Shown here: one piece after another, positions 34,124-44,717 of the stretch | Position numbering within the stretch: the first letter of the stretch is position 1 | Layout of the letters: every line of letters starts with the position of its first letter | Origin: Pilasporangium apinafurcum | Lineage: Eukaryota > Oomycota > Peronosporomycetes > Pythiales > Pythiaceae | Length of the DNA stretch: 64,000 nt | NCBI GenBank assembly: GCA_001600495.1 | Contig: BCKE01000003.1 | Span: 787,977 to 851,976 of the forward strand | Direction: 5' to 3' | Notes under the pieces: generated by a model | Database searches by the model: none | The model's input: the letters and a program-made list of their open reading frames with translations, nothing else | What the model was told of the DNA's origin: nothing | Position numbers and translations under genes: made by a program

Positions 34124-34583
34124 TGTTCTTGATATGGGTTGCTTTGCAAAACAAAAGCGAAGAAAGCGAGACTTTGGGAGAAAAAACAGCTCTGTTTCTT
34201 TTCCGTGCTAGTGGACTAGAAGAAAAGTGAACCAACAGTGACCACGAACACCTCCGAAGCTAGTGCGTGTGCGCACAGATTGTGCTGCGCTTGTGAGACA
34301 GAAAAAAATTGGAATTGCGCACCCAAGGACAAAAAAAAAAACGAAAACCATCGAAGATGCGAGGACAAGATCGCTCTTCACAAAACATCGATGTTTTCTG
34401 GAACAAAGTGGAAGAATTGAAGAGCTCATTTGAATCGTGGTCAATTCATTTTGGGCGATAATGGCTGCCAGTCTATTGGATTCTATCAAGTAGGGATCCT
34501 GACGCATCAATTCATTTTGGAAAATGATGGCTGCCATCTTCAATTCATTTTCGGAGGTAATGGGTGCAAAAACGCACTCATTG
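34124..34583. other. Intergenic region between trehalose phosphatase start and riboflavin reductase end
   Basis: Upstream region of the trehalose phosphatase (with a poly-A run near 34330) plus a 33-base tandem repeat described separately. No gene is supported. Confidence 0.35.
34441..34572. repeat. 33-base tandem repeat, four units, one decayed
   Basis: Three well-preserved copies of TCAATTCATTTTGG-NNN-ATNATGGCTGCCA start at 34441, 34507 and 34540. The spacings are 66 and 33 bases, so the unit is 33 bases and the unit at about 34474-34506 has diverged. The plus strand is open through all units and would encode an 11-residue repeat (QFILGDNGCQS, QFILENDGCHL, QFIFGGNGCKN). Unit boundaries are approximate. 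Confidence 0.8.
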
Positions 34584-35857
34584 TCAGTGAAATTGGCCTA
34601 AAAGCACAAGATCCTGATCTAGGACAAAGTGATGGATGGGTTGAAGACGAGGGAAAGTAGTGGGCAAAGATTGACTTGCTGCCCTGGTCACGTTGTTACA
34701 TGTTGTTGGAGACATGGCGACCAGGCTAGTGACTGCACGAAGACCACCGACCTGTTTGGGAGAGAGGGAAAAGAGAGAGCAGTTGTGCATCTCAGCTTGA
34801 CGTGATGGCTACACAATGCAATGGGAGAGAAGTGGCTTCACATACAAAAGTTGGAGCGATGGTCACAACGGCTTGATCGATGAAATGGGCTTTGGAGGTT
34901 TCCTGCAAGCATGTCGTTATAATCGATGCACCCCCTTCAATCATCACACTTTGTATGTCGAAATCGCTTTTCAGAAGCTCTGACAAATACGTCAAGCAAA
35001 TGGAAATGACAGTAACGTGCTTGCTATGACCAATGCAGCAATGAGACGGCACTTACGTAATCCATGCCTCAAGTCTACGTGCTTGTTTCCATTGAGATCT
35101 TGGATAGATCGGCATTCAATGATCTTTGCTCCAGCGCGTTCCAGTACCGATCTCCTCTGTTGGAACTCTGACTCACACCAATATCATCGACAGATTAGCA
35201 TATGAAAGGTTACAATGAGAAGAAACACTTCAATAACTACATGCGCCACCATCTCTGTCTTCGAGTGTTTCCGGCGCACATAGAATAAATGGTTTTTCGC
35301 AAGTCGTTAAGGTGAACAACTTGATTGTAAGCGGACATCGCAGTGACGTGTCCACAATGATTGGTTTCGGATTTTTACCTACAGGCAAACGCAAGTGTTT
35401 ATCATTTTAACAATAGACGGCATAGTACACATTGTCGCAACAACACCTCTGAGACTAACTTGCCTTCCACCAAACGCGCATTTAGTGACGGATTATCCGC
35501 CAGGATCGTACCAACACCAACTAGGATGCCATCGTGCAATGTGCGCAGCAGATGTGTCATTTTCATGGATTCTGATCCACTCAGCAACAAAGGAACACCT
35601 ATAAAAATACAAAATAGACTTGCAATATATGTCTCCATGCAAACAATTGATGTTCAACTTGTGCGTATCCAACGTTCACTCGCGTACACACCTCGTTGTG
35701 CAGAGATCGAACCATCAATGCTTTGAGCGTATGTCAACGTAACAAAAGGTAAATCCGTCGTAGTAGCTTTCCATTCGTCCATAGTAGTGCGCACCTGCTG
35801 CTCTATATTTTGCAACACACCGGCAGTGGCATCAGCAATCGCATCGGCAGTCGCCAT
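34584..35857 (-). CDS. RibD-C-type pyrimidine reductase of riboflavin synthesis (Rib7-like)
   Basis: Six exons. Exon 1 (from 35857) carries PFVTLTYAQSIDGSISAQRG. Exon 2 (about 35599-35464) carries SESMKMTHLLRTLHDGILVG, followed by GTILADNPSLNARL. Exon 3 starts at 35378 with GKNPKPIIVDTSLRCPL. Exon 4 (about 35050-35190) carries RSVLERAGAKIIECRS. Exon 5 has KSDFDIQSVMIEGGASIITT and exon 6 VGGLRAVTSLVA to LGQFH. These are the motifs of 2,5-diamino-6-ribosylamino-pyrimidinone 5'-phosphate reductase: the SxDG substrate loop, G-x-G-T-x-x-ADNP NADPH site and EGG. The join of exons 2 and 3 needs a GC donor (GAAG/GCAAGT at 35463) with a normal acceptor. The exon 3/4 border is less certain (probably a GTGGCG donor). 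The N-terminus lacks the RibD deaminase domain, as in fungal Rib7. Confidence 0.85.
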
Positions 35858-36000
35858 GTCACGAGAATACGTAGTTCTTCAAATTGCGACAGATAGAAAC
35901 CTTTGATATTTTCGAATAAAACCTTATTTTGAGAATAGGTTTTTTAGCATTTCATTGTGAATGGCTGGTGCAGTTGTGAGTGAGGAGATCATCAGACGCA

Positions 36001-36526
36001 ATGGCGATGATGCTGCAGCGAGTGATGCAGCGCGCGGTCACGTATCTGCAGGAAAAGGTGTTCTTCACGCCTATGACGTCGTTCATCACACCGTTGGCAG
36101 TGACCGGTGCGGCACCTGCGGCGGATGCACTGAGCGAATCGATCTGGTTGGCAGCACCAAAGTCCAAGGTACGCAACATGAACTTGACGATCAGTGAACA
36201 TTTGACCTGTGCTCTTATGCATAGCTATATACGTGGATGAATACATGGGAGTGGTTTATTTTACTTGTTGACAGCTTTTGCGAGCTTGGTTGTGTCGATC
36301 TGCTGCGTGGATGATAGCAAATTGGGCGATTCTAACAGATGACTTTTACGTTTTATTGTCGATATTGTTTTAGGTGACTCCGTCTAGAAAGAAGATTAGA
36401 AACAACGACCCTAGCAAGCGTTTGAAGAACATTGTGCATTTTCAGGACTGTCCCATGTGTGGCGACAAGAAATTGCGTCATCGGTTGTGCATGAGTTGCT
36501 TCAAGAAGGGCAAGTACTTTGTGTAA
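36001..36526 (+). CDS. Mitochondrial large ribosomal subunit protein bL32m
   Basis: Two exons, 36001-36168 and 36374-36526, with a 205-base intron in phase 0; product 106 aa. Exon 1 encodes a presequence-like leader (MAMMLQRVMQRAVTYLQEKV). Exon 2 begins VTPSRKKIRNNDPSKRLKN and has the bL32 zinc ribbon: CPMCGDKKLRHRLCMSC (two CxxC pairs). It is smaller than animal MRPL32 but has the complete core. The other frame over exon 1 is also open but gives no sensible protein. Confidence 0.88.
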
Positions 36527-36855
36527 ACTATTCTGCCACACCAGCTACTACACACAGGCTGAGCCAGAAATCAAGAAGACTTAACATCAGACGTGAGAAT
36601 GCAGTGCGCAGGATGGGACATAGTAATGAATATACCGCCAGGAACTACACACACTTATGGCAAGTTTCATGGTTCTTACGCAATTATCTCGAATGTTTCC
36701 ATCACTTTCTCTATCAATAAGGCAATCGATGTTACAGCAATTTATTTTCAGCCAATAGTGGTGTTAATAAAAGTAGAATTACATATTTTTAACCAATAAA
36801 CACACGGAATTATTTTATTTTAGCATTTGTTGCCGTTGAGTGTATCCTGTGGGAA
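36527..36855. other. AT-rich intergenic region before the Dicer-like gene
   Basis: About 330 bases with AT-rich sequence around 36700-36820. It contains the bL32m 3' region and the promoter of the Dicer-like gene. No motif was recognised. Confidence 0.35.
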
Positions 36856-39800
36856 ATGACGTCCGTGGATTTTGACCACATGGAAAACGCCACTTTGTTG
36901 CCTGCAAATGTATCACACGTGACAAATCAACCACGCACACCGTCTCTTCAACCATCCTCAGAACCGATTGCTACAGAGACAACGTCTCTACCTTCCACAG
37001 TTCCTGCCGTTGAGGAGCGGCCAAAGCCGATGGCAGTGAATCCGTTTGCATCGATGGATTCGGCGATCCCACCACAAGGTCCACCGCAACAGCAGACGCC
37101 TCTTCCTGCTCCATCTACATCTGGTGTTACGATGAATGGTGCTGGAGAAGAGGAATTCTTGCGCATATCTGACAAATGCAACGCCAGCAAATGCTTCCGT
37201 TTGCAATGGGAAGCGGAATGTATGACGAGTGCAGCTGTGGACAGATGTATATCGATAATGTTCTCACCTTGAATTATATGCCTATTAATCGTAGTGAACC
37301 CGCGCTGCCGAGAGAAAACGACATTCGTCATTGGGAATGACGTGTATCTATTCGATGGATTTTATTTATTGTGTCATGACGATCCGCCTTCTGTTCCACA
37401 GGTACAGCGTATTTATCCCATTCACCGTAATGATGGAAAACATGATAGAATTGAGACATTATACACTTGCTCATCGATTTCTACTTTGTAACAGTTTAGC
37501 TACACACGCGGCAGCGTCATGTGCAAGATCACTTTTATTGCTGAAGACCTTCCACGCTCATTACGTACATCATCATCGTCCAGAGCCACCAGTGACACTA
37601 ATGATGAAGACCAAAAATTCCGGCAATCGCTGTTTTTACTGCAGCGATTCATCTTCCACCAATTACTGGGCATTCAGCCCCAGCATTTGTTCATGAAGAT
37701 CTTTCCTGATCCAACGCGTGCAACTGGTGATCCCTCCGATATTTGCAGCGACTATCATATTATTCCACGGTTCATCGCCGTAAACGAGCAGCCGCTGCTG
37801 AATAAAGCCGATCTTCATGCACCTCATCGCATTGGCTTTGCGGTTGGTAAGTTACTTTCAGTGCACCAAGTGTTGCAGTATTTAGAAGCGAGTTCCAAAT
37901 TCACTGCCAAGGATTTCTTGATGCAGTTCGAGCCGCAGCAATTGGTGGATTGCATTGTATCGACGCGAATCAATGGGCAGCCGGGTGCATTTCGTGTGGA
38001 TGAGTTGATCTATAAAGAACCCAAAGAAGATGAGGAACAAAACAGCCAACCCAACGCCAGTAATAATAGTACTCCGCCAAACGTGATAACGAAAGATGGA
38101 CGAGAAGTTTTGTATCTTAAACATCGCGGTGAAGGTGCTGTGCACTACGATGGTGCCAAAAGCAAGAAGAAAATCCGTCACTGGCAAGAACTTGGCCAGT
38201 TTTTACAATTATCGCCCATTGTGGACACGCACATAGAAGTGCTAAATCCGTTTGAGTGCCATCTCACGGGGTTACGCACCGATATATTTGAGGTTGCGAG
38301 TGCCATGCCGATGGTGTTAAAGTACATTCGTCACTGCAATTTGCTCTCAAGCTTTGAAGAAAGCATGGGCTTCAAGTTTCAGGACAAGGCACTTCTTCGT
38401 CAGGCATTCACACATGCTTCTTATGTGGATGTGGGTATGCAGAACGTGAATACAGTTGAGGCGACTTTTTCTCGTGTTCGACTGGCACACCTGTTTGAAA
38501 ATGTCCGATTCTTGAAAAGAACGCGCAATATGCTTTACGAGGATGAAAACGATGCGTTCGCCAGTAACAAGAAAACTGCTGTAGATCATGACATGCGATC
38601 CATCGCTGAGAAACATTTATCGTCGGATTTCAAACAGGAATTCCATTCGCGGTTTCTCTGTCCATATGAGCGACTGGAATTTTTGGGTGACGCTGTGCTC
38701 GGTTTTCTCGTGGCATCGTCAGCTTTCTTGAAGCTGCCGAACGCGAATGAAGGGTTTTTACACCAAACACGCGTGGATATTGTCAACAATGACAATTTGG
38801 GCAAGATGGCTCATGCTGCTAATTTTGAATTGTTGCTTCTCAGTGCATTTGATCTGGCAAAGTTAAAGACAGAAACCAAGGTCAAGATCACAGCCGATTG
38901 TGTAGAGGCGCTGCTTGGAGCTCTCTACAAGGATCAGGTAACGATTTACTAATGATATATGTTGCTGGCAACATGTTTAAATGAAGGTTTATATCCCGTA
39001 TACGTGGCAACAGGGAATTGTCCCGTGTCGTGCTTTATTGGGCAAACTTATGGGACTTCATGATGCTGAATTGCTTGAACTTTGCTTTCTCTCCACTGAG
39101 GAAGTGGAACAATTGACCAAAGAATACTTGGAAATCGATCGAGAGAATTTTCGACAATGGAAGAAATACAGTGAAACGCGTTTATCGCATCGACGCTTCA
39201 CAGCGAAGACGGGAGTAGAGATCAAGAACACCCACCTGTGGTTGCAAGCACTCACACACGCGTCGTTTAAAGCTCCTCAGATCGACGAAGATGACTTCGT
39301 TTGCCATGATCCATCTTACGAGCGAATTGAGTTTCTCGGTGATTCGGTGCTGCAGTTGTTGTCCTCGGCGTTCTTGGTCGACGCCTTCCCGCACCATCAA
39401 GAGCATTTACTGACTCAGGCGCGGTCTGCTCTCGTGAAGAATATACGACTGGCGACAGTTGCGCGCGAAGCTGGTTACGAAGAGTTTATTCGCCTAGGGA
39501 ACGAAGTGAAAAAGAATGGCAACTTATATGTGGAAGATGTTCTCGCTGATACGTTTGAGGCGACATTGGGGGCCGTATTTCTCGAAAATGTGGGTGATTT
39601 GAGTAAAGTCAAGAGTATTCTGGAGAAGACTCTGTTTCCTTTACTAAAGGAGGTATGCATTTGTTTGACCGTGTTTGGTATCGTAATAAATGGCAGCGAG
39701 CTCACTGGGATGTGACTGTACAGGCTATTCGACGTCGCGAGTGGATGAATCCACGAAAAGTGTTGGCGCATCATTTTGAGCAATGGAATCGAACAAGTAA

Positions 39801-40011
39801 TCGTGAGATTCGAGTGTCGTTCAAGAAGATTCCACCACCGATGACAATCGCCAGCGAAGACGACAAGCAGAACAGTCAAGGCCATTATGTTGCATTATAT
39901 GTAGAGAATTGCCTTGTGGCTCGAGCAATGGGGCGGACGATCAGTGCTGCCCAAGATGCTGCCTGTCAAAAAGCATTAAAGCTCTATGGGCTGAAGTTAC
40001 ATCAGGATTGA
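36856..40011 (+). CDS. Dicer-like double RNase III protein without helicase
   Basis: Five exons (36856-37219, 37295-37401, 37495-38937, 39014-39652, 39724-40011) sum to 946 codons in frame. The N-terminal 120 residues are Pro/Ser/Thr-rich. Residues 150-440 form a conserved-looking region in the place of the Dicer platform/PAZ (HIIPRFIAVNEQPLL, LTGLRTDIFEVASAMPMVLKY). RNase IIIa spans about 440-630 with YERLEFLGDAVL and ADCVEALLGALY. It has an insertion of about 90 residues between AFTHASY and the catalytic motif. RNase IIIb spans about 680-840 with YERIEFLGDSVL and ADTFEATLGAVFL. A dsRNA-binding domain ends the protein (GRTISAAQDAACQKALKLYG). The Glu and Asp metal ligands of both RNase III sites are present, so it should cut both strands of dsRNA and make small RNAs. 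No DExD/H helicase is encoded, and the upstream gene leaves no room for one. Confidence 0.9.
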
Positions 40012-40168
40012 GAACAGTAAGAGAAATCGATTTGGCGCCATATTCTAGATGTCGTATTTGGTCATGGTGACAATGTGGTAGTAATAGTGAATTTTGCGAG
40101 GTGCTCTTATCCGGGTGATTCAACAGAAAACTAACTAAATGAAACCTGGGTAGCGTCCTTCATACAAC

Positions 40169-41032
40169 CTATCCTTTCGTCTCTTCATCCTGCTTGCTTG
40201 ATGCTGCCGCTGGTGGTGGACCAGGAGGGAGCGGTGGTTTCGTCTCTGGTGCACGAGGTGGTGGTGGAGGTGGCCTAGGCTTGGAAGATGCCGGTGGAGG
40301 CGGTGGCGGAGGTCGATTTTTCTGCTGATTTCCACGATCTTCATCACGAGCTCGTTGTCCACCCAGTATCTTGTTGGCGACGGGATCATTTTTGCCATAG
40401 TATCGATCTTTAATGTTTTGCTTGGCTAGCGGATCATTCTTATCGCGAGGCATCTCATGCAAATACGGACATGCTTCACCGCGATTGCACTCACCCCTCG
40501 CATAAAAGGAGCACAAATGCGCTCGGTTGCGCTTGTAATACGGCTCCTTTCGTGCGAGTTGCAGCAACGCACTATTATTTCCTGATATTTTCCCATATGC
40601 CGATACTGCACCTTCCTGTTCGAGCATACGGTTGTGTTGCTGTGCAAACCATTCGCGGTTGGCATCACTCTCAGGAACATTTACGCTGCTTTCCCCATCG
40701 CCATCCTCTCCATCATTTGAGTTCAGAAAAGAATCACGTACTTGCACTGGCAGATTGTACTGCAAATCCAATACACAAGTCTGACAAACGTTTTTCATGC
40801 GCGCACAGGTCTGGCAGATCTCGGTCTTCTTGTACCGTGCGCGCTTGCCCGGTTTCCAGCGAAACACGGTGAACGGGCGGCTGCAGATCTTGCAGGCATT
40901 CCCATAGGCATCCTTCATCATGCGCACATACGGATTATCACCTAAACAGCTTTCACAGAGCTGTGGGAATTCCTCCGCCTCCCACACAGTCTTGGTCGCA
41001 TCGGCTTTGATTCCAAATCCACGCTCCCCCAT
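40169..41032 (-). CDS. RBM22/Slt11-like splicing factor lacking the RRM
   Basis: Single-exon protein of 287 aa. The N-terminal 110 residues match the Slt11/RBM22 zinc domain: [36 protein letters not shown], and C-x-x-C pairs in [20 protein letters not shown] single CCCH finger follows ([20 protein letters not shown], about residues 170-190), then [11 protein letters not shown]. In human RBM22 and yeast Cwc2 an RRM comes next. Here the chain goes straight into a Pro-rich tail (PPPPPPP runs) and stops. RBM22 sits next to the U6 ISL in the active spliceosome. Only about 150 bases separate the stop from the Dicer-like gene, so no RRM exon fits downstream. Confidence 0.85.
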   Translation of the reverse strand: MGERGFGIKADATKTVWEAEEFPQLCESCLGDNPYVRMMKDAYGNACKICSRPFTVFRWKPGKRARYKKTEICQTCARMKNVCQTCVLDLQYNLPVQVRDSFLNSNDGEDGDGESSVNVPESDANREWFAQQHNRMLEQEGAVSAYGKISGNNSALLQLARKEPYYKRNRAHLCSFYARGECNRGEACPYLHEMPRDKNDPLAKQNIKDRYYGKNDPVANKILGGQRARDEDRGNQQKNRPPPPPPPASSKPRPPPPPPRAPETKPPLPPGPPPAAASSKQDEETKG

Positions 41033-41091
41033 CTTGGCTTGAGCGTTTTCTTCCTTTGGTGCTCCTCGCCTTGGAAACCGCGTAGTACATT

Positions 41092-41174
41092 TAATGTTTT
41101 TAATAGAGGACCATCATGAAGTACAGTAGTATGTCAATCAAGTCTGTTTTTAAGTCCTCTATTAAAGTGTACCA
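41092..41174. mobile_element. Candidate MULE-type MITE (83 bases, 9-base target duplication)
   Basis: Perfect 13-base inverted repeats TTTAATAGAGGAC (41099-41111) and GTCCTCTATTAAA (41154-41166) enclose 42 bases. The whole is flanked by a perfect 9-base direct repeat TAGTACATT at 41083-41091 and 41175-41183, the duplication size of Mutator-like elements. It lies in the 243-base divergent promoter region between the RBM22-like gene and IBA57. The 11-mer TTTAATAGAGG occurs again at 53938-53948. Confidence 0.45.
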
Positions 41175-41275
41175 TAGTACATTGTATGATTGCGTAGCTT
41201 GTCCCGTGTTTAATAATTGACCAAATCTTATCCATCAAACAAAAGCTCATCTCATCCGCAAGAAGACGTAAAACC

Positions 41276-42703
41276 ATGAGCAGCGCGTCGTTGCTGCGCA
41301 AGCATGGCGTCGTGCAGCTCACGAACCGCAAGATACTGCAATTACAGGGCATTGATGCATCCAAATTCATTCAAGCGATCCTCACGAACGATATGAAAGC
41401 CGTGACGAAGCCACAGGATGCAATCTACGGTGCTTTCTTGACCGCAAAGGGCCGAGTGCTAGGCGATTGCAACGTCATACAGCTCCAGGTAAACTTTTTT
41501 CTTGTGTGTATGCTTCTCATCACTGTGGATTTAAATCTGATAAGCGGTTGTGGTGTTTAATTTACTAGGATAATACGTTCTTGTTAGACTACGATGAAGC
41601 TGAGCAAGAAGACCTCATGAAACACTGGAAGCGATATAAGCTGCGCATGAAAGTCACGATGGAAGACAAAACCGACCTGTTTTCCACGTTTGCAACCATC
41701 CCGGCAAGTGTTTCTGCGACGAGCTTTGATGCTCTTTTACCAGAGAATGAATTGGAGGCAGTCTTGCGACTCAATACACTTGCAGACCCGATGGATGGAG
41801 CGATTTTTGCTGATCCTCGTGGACGTGAATTTGGTGTTCGCGCAATTCTGCCTGCAAACGGAAAATGTAATCCCATGTTGTAGTTCATTGTATTCAAACG
41901 ACTCTGTATTAAACGATGGTGACTTCTTCTGTTATCTGTTTGTGCGTGCAGTAAACGTTCCCGAAAATTATGAAGAGCTGGAAGCAAGCGCATACACTGA
42001 TCATCGAATCATCCTAGGTGCAGCTGAAGGGTAAGAAGGACAGTGACTATTGGTCATTGGTCCAAACTTTGCCACTTATGGTTGTTTTTGGTCTACAGGA
42101 AGGAACTGAATGATGGCATTCCGCTTGAATCCAATTTGGAGTTGCTACATGGTGTATCGTTCCGAAAGGGATGCTATGTTGGTCAGGAACTCACGGCGCG
42201 GACACAGTTCAAAGGAAACATCCGTAAACGATTTATTCCCATGGCGCTAGTGCCTTCTGATCAAGAGGATGTGATCAAGCAACTCAGTGAGCTTTCATTT
42301 CAGCGATTCGATGCATCTTCGAGCGCGTTCCTGCGGGAGGTACTCACGACAACTACACTTTCAGATATCAATCCACCCGAACAGGGAGAAAAAATCGTCA
42401 AAATAGGCTCAACAAAGGCTGTGGGGACTATTCTGAACGTCGGCAAAAGTATGTATTTCTCAACATTACACTTTTGTTGGCACCACGACGATTCTAATTG
42501 AGGTATTGACCTGGACTGCGTTTTCCTTAGATGTGAGTGCTGCAATCGCCATGATGCGACTGGAGCATCTCTTGCCCAAGGAAGAAGATATCGAGGCTCC
42601 AACGATGCAGTTTACGACGCAGAAAGGTTCATTCCATGCGTTTCCGTACCAACCTACGTGGTGGCCGTCGTTGGATCTGTCCACGGGCAAAATGGTTTTG
42701 TGA
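41276..42703 (+). CDS. IBA57: IBA57 iron-sulfur assembly factor (YgfZ family)
   Basis: Five exons: 41276-41488, 41569 to about 41866, about 41952-42031, about 42100-42450 and about 42532-42703, all joined in frame. The protein has the tetrahydrofolate-binding GcvT/YgfZ fold: [18 protein letters not shown] at the N-terminus, [17 protein letters not shown], and the family signature [17 protein letters not shown] with the conserved Cys. In mitochondria IBA57 works with ISCA1/ISCA2 to make 4Fe-4S clusters. The start has no strong presequence ([19 protein letters not shown]), although the first 20 residues are basic and free of acid residues, which would suffice for import. Confidence 0.9.
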
Positions 42704-42909
42704 GAGATCTCTGAGATACCCATTTGCGATTTAGACGCCTTATTCTGACTATATGTGAATAATATACCATTTTTTTGTCTATTCGAGGTAATTTGTCGTC
42801 TAATTTAGTAAATTTTGATAATGGGGCACATAACTTTGTAAATACCTATTATTAATGCTCCCTTTGTTCTTCAAATGCATTGACAATACAAACGAAAAAG
42901 ATCATAACG

Positions 42910-44439
42910 ATGGTAGACGAAGAGCTTCGCAACTTGCGCCAAGCGATTGACGCGCTTTCCAACCAACAGCTCAAGGTATTTTGCTATATTTAACAACACT
43001 AACAGCTACTAAACACAGTTATATGAAAAAGAATGAGCTGTGGGCATCGGATAGTTTGATTAATGTGTTCATGTCGTTGATTCTTTGGTAGACGCACATG
43101 TTGAAGGCATTGGATGATTTCAATGCAAATGGGTCTACTACTGGTCAAGATCGCCAACAAACAGCCACAGCAGCGCAAGGTGAACATGACGATGTAGTCG
43201 TTGTGCAGTTGCGAGAAAAGCAAGTGAAAGTAAATAGTGCACGAGATGTGCTGTTTCTGGCTGTACATGGGCTGATGCTTGAAGCTGGTAAGAATTTCTT
43301 GATCAGTGAACGCATAGCAGTTTGCCGGGAACTATACAAAAAGCAGCATGGATAAAACTAATTGATTTGCTTGTAATATCCTACACGAAATAGGTTTCAA
43401 ACATGCATCGCATCCAACCACTTCTGGATGGGTGCTCCCTGACGGATGGGACGCGAACAGTGCGAACGGATTGTTCACAGCAACCTATGTGCATTCAAAT
43501 GACTTGTCGTACAAATTCGATTTTAAGGTTTGGAAATGTATAACATCCTCGTCAGCGATGAGACAACTCGTTTTAAGAAGATTTGCATTTGTTGGATCTG
43601 TAGGGATTGTTTGTTGGCAACAAATTTGAAGTGTATATCTCGGATGATAAGGAGCACACTCACTCCATCGAGCTCAGGCAAGTACATCATGTATTCTATA
43701 GTAGCGTTAAGTCTCCCTTATTAAACTCACTCGGATGTGGTTCATCCTCGCGTTTCTCTTTGTATGGAAAGCAGTGTGGATAGTTATGTGGTATCAGAGG
43801 AATCCTCTGGGGAAAAGCTCGCTGTTGAAGTCCTGAAGGACGTACCAATACTTCGCGAGCAGTATCTACCATTCCTCGAAAACATTGTACCCAAGAAAAA
43901 AAAGGAACCGTCGCAGCATGCACGTGGTGGCATCCTCGACCCTCCAAGTCGTCCAGACCGAGAGCGTGGATACCCAGTGGGCGGTTCTCCGCCTGCACGC
44001 ATTCCGCCAGTATGTTGACTCGAGGAGATATCTGCATGTTGTTGATTGCATTGGATGCTGACTTTTTCGCCATGTCAAATGTATTTAGGTTGGCAGTGGC
44101 GATGTCTTTCCACCCACCATTGGCGGAGGTGATCCAAGCATGCTTGTAGGACCAGACCACGCGCTCTTCGGTCAACGCTACGACCCGTCACGTGGTCCAA
44201 CGCCAGGTGCGCGATTTGATCCGTTTGGTCCAGTAATCGACCCCACAGGTCCATCGGGATTTGGCCGCGCTCCGATGCGTGGACCGGATGTACCGTTTGG
44301 CACACCCAATCCAGATCACCTGCGTATGCCATTTGATGATAGTCCAGGTAACAGTGGCTTTGGCTTTGACGGAGGAAGACGCGGAGGTGGAAGCAGTGGT
44401 TTTCCCGGTCCATTTGGCTCGGATCATGCATTTTATTAA
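42910..44439 (+). CDS. Proteasome inhibitor PI31-like protein
   Basis: Exons: 42910 to about 42975, about 43092-43287, about 43395-43528, about 43602-43677, 43775 to about 44009, and about 44090-44439. The N-terminal FP domain reads NSARDVLFLAVHGLMLEAGF, then PDGWDANSANGLFTATYVH. The C-terminal half is the Pro/Gly-rich PI31 tail with GSGDVFPP and the signature GGGDPSMLVGPDHALFG. The exon 4/5 join uses a GC donor (CTCAG/GCAAGT at 43678) and acceptor GCAG at 43774; a GT donor two codons later gives a stop. PI31 binds the 20S proteasome and acts in proteasome transport or assembly. The chain ends DHAFY, close to but not exactly the HbYX tail that docks into alpha-ring pockets. The alpha subunit PSMA6 is encoded about 30 kb away. 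Confidence 0.85.
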
Positions 44440-44717
44440 GGCAACAGTGGAACGTAAAGTGGTTGTGGATGTTGGTGGATGAAGAGGATGCGCAGTTGTG
44501 CAAGACATAGTGAAATGATGGAACATAGTGAGGAGGCAAGTAGTAGGTCAGTAATAGTAGCAAGTGCTAGTAGTAGTGATATGAGAGAGTGCATCTTGGT
44601 GTAATAGCAATGTAGGAAGTTGAAGTGATGCAAGTGTGTGTGTTTGAAAAATCGATCACTTTTGAAGGGGTTTTCCATCTTGGCAGTTGGACTGGTCAAT
44701 TTTGTGAATCCAAAACC

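Noticed and set aside
41101-41160. Rho-independent-type terminator hairpin
   Set aside because: Nuclear eukaryotic genes do not use this signal, and the arms are 42 bases apart with target-duplication-like flanks.
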